Below, piece after piece: positions 1-4,556 of a stretch of 12,742 bases of DNA. Where the stretch lies: positions 1 through 12,742 of the forward strand of contig CAJOOV010000003.1 in assembly GCA_905236265.1 (NCBI GenBank), written 5' to 3'. A model generated the notes under the pieces. It made no database searches, was not told where the DNA came from, and saw only the letters and a list, made by a program, of their open reading frames with translations. Source of the stretch: an uncultured Oscillospiraceae bacterium. Lineage in GTDB: Bacteria > Bacillota > Clostridia > Oscillospirales > Oscillospiraceae. The first letter of the stretch is position 1, and each line of letters opens with the position of its first letter. A program made the translations under genes and the position numbers.

Positions 1-185
1 AAAAGCCTTGAAAACACTCACTTATCCCCTCTTCAGGGCTGCTGATGGCAACGATTTGGCAACAAAACTGCATGTTTCATCAAAAAGGGCTAACTGATTT
101 TGTCCTGTCCGGCTGGTTGTTTATAGGGTTTGATTGCGGCAGTGCTGTCTATCCATCTCTCGTTGTTAAACATGTCAATTATCAC
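1..185. other. Non-coding, AT-richer left flank
   Basis: No convincing gene is visible on either strand. The stretch is more AT-rich than everything to its right. It holds a short direct repeat, TGGCAAC at 46-52 and again at 57-63. GTCAATT occurs at 174-180 and 191-197, either side of the start of the -35 element of the next promoter. Repeated TGGCAAC blocks resemble arm-type sites near tyrosine-recombinase genes of integrative elements, but no integrase is present here, so this could equally be chance. The stretch may be the edge of a gene or element lying to the left of the window. Confidence 0.4.
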
Positions 186-214
186 TTGGCGTCAATTCCC
201 AATCTTTGTATAAT
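186..214 (+). promoter_or_regulatory. Sigma-A type promoter of the left-edge transcript
   Basis: The -35 hexamer TTGGCG (186-191) and a perfect -10 TATAAT (209-214) are separated by exactly 17 bp. The predicted start is near 221. There is no large ORF downstream, only a hairpin-rich stretch ending in a terminator. This is one of the best promoter matches in the window, which argues that the region is transcribed as its own unit. Confidence 0.7.
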
Positions 215-303
215 ACACTAGTGTGCTGGCACGTGCGGAAACTGGCAAAGCAGCTCATGCTGGATTTAGGTGTTACAGACTACTTGACAAAAAGGGGGTC
301 AAC

Positions 304-372
304 ATGGTGACACTGGGGGGCGTCATATGTCTCCAACCGGAATGCACCGGGCGGCGAGATGATTATCTCTGA
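304..372 (+). CDS. Possible 22-residue small protein or leader peptide
   Basis: An ATG at 304 is preceded at a good distance (5 nt) by a purine-rich block, AAAAAGGGGG (289-298), which can act as a ribosome binding site. The frame reads 22 codons to TGA and encodes MVTLGGVICLQPECTGRRDD followed by Tyr-Leu. It contains two Cys and no clear membrane segment or signal peptide. It lies inside the hairpin-rich transcript and overlaps the GAGAT/ATCTC stem, so the region may be RNA-only, an mRNA for a tiny protein, or both. No function is recognised. The support is a start codon, a ribosome binding site and a promoter at correct positions; a 22-codon frame can arise by chance. Confidence 0.25.
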   Translation: MVTLGGVICLQPECTGRRDDYL

Positions 373-449
373 AACCGGGGCAAGGATTGCAGCGTAAGCA
401 TACTACGCCACATAGATTTCGTTTCCCCCGGATAAACCGGGGTACAGTT

Positions 450-478
450 GAGGGGCAGCCTGATGGCTGCCCCTCTTT
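450..478 (+). terminator. Rho-independent terminator
   Basis: A perfect 11-bp GC-rich stem, GAGGGGCAGCC with GGCTGCCCCTC, closes a TGAT loop and is followed by a short TTT run. It ends the left-edge transcript. On the other strand the same hairpin lies just beyond the lipoprotein stop codon but lacks a T run there, so it is a weaker candidate for that gene. The hairpin separates two convergent units. Confidence 0.75.
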
Positions 479-518
479 GCAAGGCTTCTATAGGAATGCG
501 CTTTATTGACAATCTGTG

Positions 519-1589
519 TCAGTCCAGATATTCCCGCACGTTAAAGCTCTCCTCTGTACGCTGCTCCTCGGTCATTATGCCGGGCACATACTCCGTCACA
601 TAGGTTTCACCGGAGATGGGGTCAATATGATACCAGCTGCTAGAGCCGGTGTACGACCTGAACCAAACCACAATCTCCGTCTCGTCCTCCGACGTAATCT
701 CCCAGCCCACAGGATACTCCCCGGCGTTTACGATGCCCTCCAGATCAGGGTTCCTCTCATAGCAGTAATTCCTGACGGCTGAGAGCGCCTGATCCCCGGT
801 GATTCCTACCTCCTGTCTGGGAATGACAGTGAAGGTCTGCATCATATAGGCAAACCGGTGACCCAAGCCCTCGGCCTCTGCGATATAATAATGCTCTGTC
901 GCTACACGGCATCCGTCTTCGGCGGGAATGACATAGATTGTCTGAAGGTACTCCGGCATTCTCCCGGTGCCCTTTTCCTCATCTGCCACAATACGAATGC
1001 ACTCCCCCGCAGCGTCCAGATGGAATGTCTCCGTATTGAGTTCGTACTCATCGGAAAGCCTATCGGTGATAGAGGCGGCCACTGTCTCCGCATCCTCCGT
1101 GGAGTACGCCACCTCCAGATAGTCGTCCGTCTGCTCCGGGTAGCCATAGGCATTGTAGAAGCATTCCCGACCTGCTTCGCTGGTGTGGACAAGCAGCTCA
1201 TAGTCGTAGTCCATCTCAAAGCCGATTACGTCGCTTCTCATATGCTCGTAATGAACCGTCTCCTCCATGCCTTCCAGAATGATCGTATTGTCGTACCGCT
1301 CCCCGGCCTGCCTTCCCGGCACGCTGTCAGTCTCGGACGGCTCTTCCATCTCGGTGGGCGTTTCCGTTTCAACAGGCGTTTCCGCCTCAGTGGGTGTCTC
1401 GGTCTCGGCAGGTGTCTCTGTCTCCGTGGGTGTTTCCTCCTCGGCAGGCGCTTCTGCCTGCTGCGATACAGCGCTCTGGGAGGGCTGAGGCGTATCCCCG
1501 CCTTTGCTGCAGCCGCAAAGCACAGCCATCAGCACTCCTGCGGACAGGAGGGCTGCAAAAAGGGACAGCTTGAACATCGTTTTTCTCAT
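519..1589 (-). CDS. Surface lipoprotein with Glu/Thr/Pro linker, function unknown
   Basis: This is a 356-residue protein. It begins with a lipoprotein signal peptide: basic MRK, a hydrophobic stretch at about 6-24, and lipobox L24-C25-G26-C27. Cys27 would be lipidated and anchor the protein to the outer face of the membrane. Residues 31-48 are Ser/Gln/Ala-rich. About 49-80 is a Glu/Thr/Pro repeat, probably an extended acidic spacer lifting the folded part off the membrane. Residues about 100-356 look globular. The last part (about 262-340) has an 'ALSAVRNYC...VGWEI...VVWFRSYTG...YHIDPISGETYVTEYVPG' pattern that resembles small PepSY-like beta domains of Gram-positive lipoproteins; this is a weak, from-memory resemblance. 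The ATG at 1589 has GGAAAGGA about 11 nt upstream; Met5 is a possible alternative start. No clear promoter was seen between 1590 and 1798, so it may be read through from the redox operon. It contains no transporter or enzyme motif that I recognise. Confidence 0.8.
   Translation of the reverse strand: MRKTMFKLSLFAALLSAGVLMAVLCGCSKGGDTPQPSQSAVSQQAEAPAEEETPTETETPAETETPTEAETPVETETPTEMEEPSETDSVPGRQAGERYDNTIILEGMEETVHYEHMRSDVIGFEMDYDYELLVHTSEAGRECFYNAYGYPEQTDDYLEVAYSTEDAETVAASITDRLSDEYELNTETFHLDAAGECIRIVADEEKGTGRMPEYLQTIYVIPAEDGCRVATEHYYIAEAEGLGHRFAYMMQTFTVIPRQEVGITGDQALSAVRNYCYERNPDLEGIVNAGEYPVGWEITSEDETEIVVWFRSYTGSSSWYHIDPISGETYVTEYVPGIMTEEQRTEESFNVREYLD
1357..1446 (-). repeat. 18-bp tandem repeat encoding the E/T/P linker
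   Basis: Five consecutive 18-bp units begin at 1357, 1375, 1393, 1411 and 1429, each starting GGYGTYTC on the plus strand. A degraded sixth unit covers 1447-1464. Because 18 is a multiple of three, gain or loss of units would leave the lipoprotein in frame and only change the length of its acidic spacer (six residues per unit, roughly ETPxEx). The units differ mainly at third positions, so the repeat is not freshly duplicated. Confidence 0.8.
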
Positions 1590-1798
1590 TGAAGTAGTTT
1601 TCCTTTCCTCTCAATTCGATTTGATGCAAAGGATTTGACCATGCAGCATCATAACCCCAATGTGGGGCTCTCCGCTATCGTGACAATAGACAAAGCACAG
1701 CAGGAGTATACCCATAATCCTCGGCATATTGCCCAAAAGGAGAGCGTCCGTCCGCCGCTGCGGCCTATGCCCGCAGAACGCTGCAGCCCCCGTAAGAA
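1590..1798. other. Gap between lipoprotein and broken oxidoreductase
   Basis: About 209 bp with no supported gene. On the minus strand I see a small hairpin (CCCCA/TGGGG near 1655-1667) and a TATACT hexamer (near 1707-1712), but no -35 element at a proper distance. There is no hairpin with a T run that would terminate the redox operon. A 63-codon minus-strand frame across it has no family resemblance and is probably chance. Confidence 0.5.
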
Positions 1799-2457
1799 TC
1801 AATCAGAGATTTTCAGCACCGTCTTCCCCTTCGAGCCGCCGGAGGCCACCTTTTCCAGCGCACGGTTCACATCCTCCAGTGAAAACACCCCGTCCACCGA
1901 CGCCTCCAGATGGTTTTCCCCGAACAGATCGGAAATGCGCTCCAACGCCGCCCCGTCCTCGTGGACAAAGATAAAGTAGTATTTCTGCCGCCGTCCTGCC
2001 GCCATGCGGTCATATTTTCTCCCTGCCGCCGTTAAAAGCAGCCGTTTCGTCAGCGGCATATGGTCAGGGCGGTCAGTGGCACTGAGGCCGCCTCCTCGTC
2101 CGAGAGGTATTCCGGCACTCTGGCAATGGCCCTCTGGTGGATGGCAGCATATTCCGCAAATGCACCGATCCGCTTCAGCTCCATCCTGCCATAGACCCGC
2201 TCCCCCGGCCGGAATCTGCTGACCCTCCTGCCGGTTTTCTCGATCACGCCCACAAACTCGTTTCCCATGACCAGCGGGAAGCGGTACGGGACGATCATTT
2301 TGACCTCCCCTTTGATAATCATATTGTCCAGCGGATTGACCCCTGCCGTGCGAATCCTGACCAGAACATCCTCGTCCCCGATCTCAGGCACAGGTATGTC
2401 CCGAAGCTCCAGCGCACGGCCTTTTTTGTCATATCCGGTCAGAATCGCAGCCTTCAT
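1799..2457 (-). pseudogene. Zinc-binding-dehydrogenase-like NADP oxidoreductase, internal domain deleted
   Basis: Two out-of-frame pieces belong to one medium-chain dehydrogenase/quinone-oxidoreductase-type gene. The first (2457 down to 2050, 135 codons) has the N-terminal GroES-like catalytic fold: MKAAILTGYD, then AGVNPLDN at 38-45, then GNEFVGVIE at 65-73, and it stops just after SVPLTALT. The second (ending at 1799) has the C-terminal part, from MPLTKRLL (codon at 2059) through GRKYDRM, VFSLEDVNRALEKV and GKTVLKI. In intact relatives roughly 100 residues lie between these blocks and form the Rossmann fold with the glycine-rich NADPH site. Here that whole piece is missing and the frame shifts at the junction (about 2050-2065). 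The sequence CTGAC occurs three times at the scar, which fits a deletion between short repeats. The start overlaps the Rrf2 stop (ATGA). The product could not bind NADPH in the usual way and is almost certainly not an active reductase. Family assignment is from memory; a sequencing error cannot explain a missing domain. Confidence 0.75.
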
Positions 2458-2885
2458 GTCTCTTCTCCTATTCTTTTGCGCATTTTGTCCATACAGTCTG
2501 CCAGCGTGAGCTGCCTGAGCTGCTCCTCCGCCTTCCTCTCGATCTCCCGGAAGCACTCTGTCAGAACCGGACGGATATGCCTGCCTACGATGCAGGCATC
2601 GTTGGGGTTGCGGTGCAGGTCAAAGACATGAACCTCCTCCGTCTCGTTTATCGCCTGATAGATTTGATAGAGGGAGAGCTTCTCCGGGGGAATCACCAGT
2701 GAAAAGCCCCGTATGCCCGGATGGCTGTGGATAATGCCGCTTTTCTTCAGCAGTCCCGTCACCTTGCGGATATAGCTGGGGTTTGTGCCCACACTGTTTG
2801 CAATCGCCTCGGAGGTCATGGGCGGCTCCCCCTGGGAGATCATCATCAGCGCATGAATGGCAGTGGAAAACCTTGTATCCATCAT
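2454..2885 (-). CDS. Rrf2-family transcriptional regulator
   Basis: This 143-residue protein has the usual Rrf2 length and shape. A winged helix-turn-helix lies at about 22-66 (TSEAIANSVGTNPSYIRKVTGLLKKSGII, split by the expected turn). It is followed by a wing with 'HPGIRGFSLVIPPEKLSLYQIYQAI' character, a Cys-containing loop (NPNDACIVGRHIRPVL, Cys98) and a C-terminal dimerisation helix. Further Cys are at 111 and 131. The spacing does not match the three-Cys Fe-S cluster set of IscR/NsrR. It looks closer to the YwnA-like group, so direct thiol sensing is possible. Its start overlaps the nitroreductase stop by ATGA. GGAGG sits only 2 nt from the first ATG but 5 nt from the second, so translation may begin at Met2. 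Its stop overlaps the next start in the same way. It is probably an autorepressor acting on the palindrome at 3700-3714. Confidence 0.88.
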   Translation of the reverse strand: MMDTRFSTAIHALMMISQGEPPMTSEAIANSVGTNPSYIRKVTGLLKKSGIIHSHPGIRGFSLVIPPEKLSLYQIYQAINETEEVHVFDLHRNPNDACIVGRHIRPVLTECFREIERKAEEQLRQLTLADCMDKMRKRIGEET

Positions 2886-3679
2886 ATCCTCCGGAAGGTG
2901 ACAATATAATGGGTGTTCTGCGGGGTGGGGATACTTGGGTCAGCGAAGGCGTACTTACCCTTTACGCCCTCCTCCTCCAGCGTCAATTCAAAGTGAGACA
3001 GGGCAATGCCCACATCCAGCTTCTGAATGTCCCCCAGAGGGCTGTCCTTCATGCTCTTCGCCTCGTAGAAGTGGACGCTGTCCCCGTCCACCACCGCCCG
3101 CCACGGCTGTCCGTTTCCCGCAGAGGGCGCCCAGCGGGCCATCTCCAGCGCCCTGCGGAAGGGATGGGCGGCGGAGAGGGAGCGGCGGAAGTCTCCCTCA
3201 TAAAACAGGCTGTCAAAGCTCTTTCGCTCGTCCGCCTTCAGCCCCTTGCGCATCAGCCTTTCCCGGATAGACTGTTTCGCCGCAGGATACCCCACGGGGC
3301 TGGCCACAGGCATCACCTCGCCGTCCTTCACCTCCATCGCCTTTTCAAATGCGCCCCGGCTCAGGGAGGCAGCCAGCATCACCGTGCCCATTCCCCGGGA
3401 AAGGGCAAAGAGACACGCCTTTTCAAAGCTGTAGCCGCAGGCGATTTCAAAATGGGGCACCCGTTCCACCTTCGCCCCAAGGTAGCACTCCTCCCCTACG
3501 ATTACCGGGCTGGAAAGACCATGCTCCCGCCTGTCCAGCAGCCGGAAGGTGACGGGTACGGAGAAGGGGTTCGTCAGCTCACCGGTGTACCGTTCCAGCG
3601 CTGCCCAGTCCTCCCTGCTCAGGGGCTTGCCGTCAAAGGTGCGCACGCTCTTTCTCTTCTGAATCAGCTCGGTTATCAT
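2882..3679 (-). CDS. Nitroreductase-family FMN oxidoreductase (TM1586 type)
   Basis: A 265-residue cytoplasmic protein of the nitroreductase superfamily, which uses FMN and NAD(P)H to reduce nitro, quinone or related electrophiles. The N-terminal MITELIQKRKSVRTFDGKPL has the family's Arg/Lys-Ser-x-Arg phosphate-binding start. The core 'FEKACLFALSRGMGTVML' (85-102) and 'ARWAPSAGNGQPWRAVV' (181-197), with 'DVGIALSHFEL' (222-232), match the duplicated half-domain layout of the TM1586-type putative nitroreductases. It is the first gene of a tightly packed operon with the Rrf2 regulator and the oxidoreductase remnant. The start ATG has AAAGGA about 12 nt upstream. The physiological substrate cannot be read from sequence. 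The context suggests electrophile or redox stress. Confidence 0.85.
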   Translation of the reverse strand: MITELIQKRKSVRTFDGKPLSREDWAALERYTGELTNPFSVPVTFRLLDRREHGLSSPVIVGEECYLGAKVERVPHFEIACGYSFEKACLFALSRGMGTVMLAASLSRGAFEKAMEVKDGEVMPVASPVGYPAAKQSIRERLMRKGLKADERKSFDSLFYEGDFRRSLSAAHPFRRALEMARWAPSAGNGQPWRAVVDGDSVHFYEAKSMKDSPLGDIQKLDVGIALSHFELTLEEEGVKGKYAFADPSIPTPQNTHYIVTFRRI

Positions 3680-3699
3680 AGGTCATCATCCTTTCGTTA

Positions 3700-3714
3700 T
3701 TGTATCTGATACAA
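3700..3714. promoter_or_regulatory. Perfect palindrome, candidate Rrf2 operator
   Basis: TTGTATC-T-GATACAA is a perfect inverted repeat of two 7-bp arms around one base. It covers the predicted transcription start of the nitroreductase operon, 5 bp downstream of its -10 element, a classic place for a repressor. The operon encodes a Rrf2 regulator, so autoregulation is the simplest reading. A second perfect repeat, ACAAATACA (3711-3719) with TGTATTTGT (3736-3744), overlaps it and brackets the promoter core. Binding by this particular protein is inference. Confidence 0.6.
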
Positions 3715-3718
3715 ATAC

Positions 3719-3747
3719 ATTTTAAAGCCCGGCTCTGTATTTGTCAA
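3719..3747 (-). promoter_or_regulatory. Promoter of the nitroreductase-Rrf2 operon
   Basis: On the minus strand a consensus -35 TTGACA (3747-3742) is followed after 17 bp by TAAAAT (3724-3719). Transcription should begin near 3712, inside the palindrome, leaving a leader of about 33 nt before the start codon at 3679. Confidence 0.75.
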
Positions 3748-3828
3748 CCGTATTCCGCTCCCAAGCAGCGAAATGCACATGGGATGGATTTGAAGCGCCC
3801 TTCGGAGTCCATTCCCGCCTGGCAGGTC

Positions 3829-3857
3829 TTGCGCCAAATGCCGGAAAATGGTATGAT
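3829..3857 (+). promoter_or_regulatory. Promoter of the flavin reductase gene
   Basis: TTGCGC (3829-3834), a 17-bp spacer and TATGAT (3852-3857) preceded by an extended -10 (TGG just upstream). Transcription should begin near 3864. This places the promoter downstream of the in-frame codons 3741-3923 and so supports translation from 3924 rather than from an earlier ATG. Confidence 0.65.
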
Positions 3858-3869
3858 AGATTGCAGACT

Positions 3870-3893
3870 GCCGGGGGGGCTTTCTACCCCGGC
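3870..3893 (+). other. Stem-loop in the flavin reductase leader
   Basis: GCCGGGG (3870-3876) pairs perfectly with CCCCGGC (3887-3893) around a 10-nt loop. It lies just inside the predicted 5' end of the transcript, about 30 nt before the start codon. It has no T run, so it is not a terminator. A role in mRNA stability or translation is possible but not shown. Confidence 0.45.
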
Positions 3894-3923
3894 GCAGATT
3901 ATGAGAGCAGAGGAGTAATCGGT

Positions 3924-4496
3924 ATGAAACACTTTGGAGTACAGCCCTTCCTGTTCCCCATGCCCACCTATATGATCGGCACCTATAATGAGGATGGCTC
4001 TGTGGATGAGATGATGATGGCATGGGGCGGCATCTGTGCCGAGGATATGGTGGCGCTGAATCTGGAGGCCTCCCACAAGACCGTGGCGAATCTGAAGGCA
4101 CGGGGCGCATTCACGCTGGCCATTCCCGGAACGGATACCATGAAGGAGTCTGACTTCTTCGGCATTGCCTCCGGCAACAAGGTTGCTGATAAGTTCCAGC
4201 GCAGCGGTCTTCACGCAGTAAAAAGCGACAAGGTAGACGCTCCCATTATCACGGAGTATCCCGTGACGCTGGAGTGTGAGGTGGTGGAGTTCCAGCAGCA
4301 GCCCTATGGTCTGCGGGTGCTGGGCAGAATCGTGGATGTTCTTGCGGACGAGAAGGTACTGGACGAGAAGGGCAAGATCGACGCAGGAAAGCTCCATGCC
4401 TTTGTGTTCGATCAGATGCGCAACGGTTACTATGCCATCGGGGATCACATCGGTCAGGCATGGAACGCAGGCGCAGGGCTGATGAAGCAGGGCTAA
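3924..4496 (+). CDS. Flavin reductase family protein (FMN-binding split barrel)
   Basis: A 190-residue cytoplasmic protein matching the flavin-reductase-like/flavoredoxin group, which binds FMN in a split-barrel fold. It may pass electrons from NAD(P)H or a partner protein to flavin or other acceptors. The family pattern is visible: PMPTYMIGTYNEDGSVDEMMMAWGG (13-36), VALNLEASHKTVANLKARGAFTLAI (43-67) and the later 'YPVTLECEVVE...GRIVDV' strands (112-139). I chose ATG 3924 because AGGAG stands 8 nt upstream and relatives begin near MKHFG. The upstream codons show no conservation and precede the promoter's start site. It is divergent from the nitroreductase operon, so the two flavoenzymes may share a redox role. 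It ends at a strong terminator and is probably a single-gene unit. Confidence 0.88.
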   Translation: MKHFGVQPFLFPMPTYMIGTYNEDGSVDEMMMAWGGICAEDMVALNLEASHKTVANLKARGAFTLAIPGTDTMKESDFFGIASGNKVADKFQRSGLHAVKSDKVDAPIITEYPVTLECEVVEFQQQPYGLRVLGRIVDVLADEKVLDEKGKIDAGKLHAFVFDQMRNGYYAIGDHIGQAWNAGAGLMKQG

Positions 4497-4523
4497 ACTC
4501 TGCGGGGCTTTGTCTACAGTCAG

Positions 4524-4553
4524 AGGCACCGGGGAAAACCCCCGGTGCCTTTT
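4524..4553 (+). terminator. Rho-independent terminator after flavin reductase
   Basis: A perfect 11-bp stem, AGGCACCGGGG with CCCCGGTGCCT, has a short A-rich loop and a TTT(T) run on the plus strand. It lies between convergent genes. On the minus strand the stem is not followed by T residues, so it is not a good terminator for the AraC-type gene that ends at 4557. Confidence 0.85.
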
Positions 4554-4556
4554 GCG

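Larger units (their letters stand above)
221..478 (+). ncRNA. Candidate structured small RNA (family not recognised)
   Basis: The unit is bounded by a consensus promoter and a terminator hairpin, giving a transcript of about 258 nt. Many short stems are visible. TTGAC/GTCAA pairs at 284-288 with 298-302, GAGAT/ATCTC at 356-360 with 365-369, GCGTA/TACGC at 392-396 with 404-408, and CCCCGG/CCGGGG at 426-431 with 437-442. The final 11-bp stem is at 450-475. I looked for hallmark sequences of SRP RNA, RNase P RNA, tmRNA and group II intron domain V and found none. I could not make the two ends pair as in 6S RNA. It could be a regulatory small RNA, or a short mRNA for the 22-residue ORF inside it. 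The start and end are inferred from the promoter and terminator. Confidence 0.45.

Noticed and set aside
221..478. SRP RNA, RNase P RNA, tmRNA, 6S RNA or group II intron at the left edge
   Set aside because: No hallmark conserved sequences are visible and the ends do not pair; left as an unassigned candidate RNA.
1357..1464. CRISPR-like repeat array
   Set aside because: The 18-bp units are contiguous without spacers and encode an in-frame protein linker.
858..1592. Plus-strand frame across the lipoprotein gene
   Set aside because: The minus strand has a proper lipobox, a ribosome binding site and sensible composition; the plus frame is an antisense shadow.
1611..1802. 63-codon minus-strand frame between lipoprotein and oxidoreductase remnant
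   Set aside because: It has no ribosome binding site and no recognisable features, and overlaps the end of the remnant.
3741..3923. Upstream in-frame extension of the flavin reductase
   Set aside because: It precedes the predicted transcription start near 3864 and has no ribosome binding site; relatives begin near MKHFG at 3924.
4524..4553. Bidirectional terminator also ending the AraC-type gene
   Set aside because: The minus-strand side of the stem is not followed by T residues.
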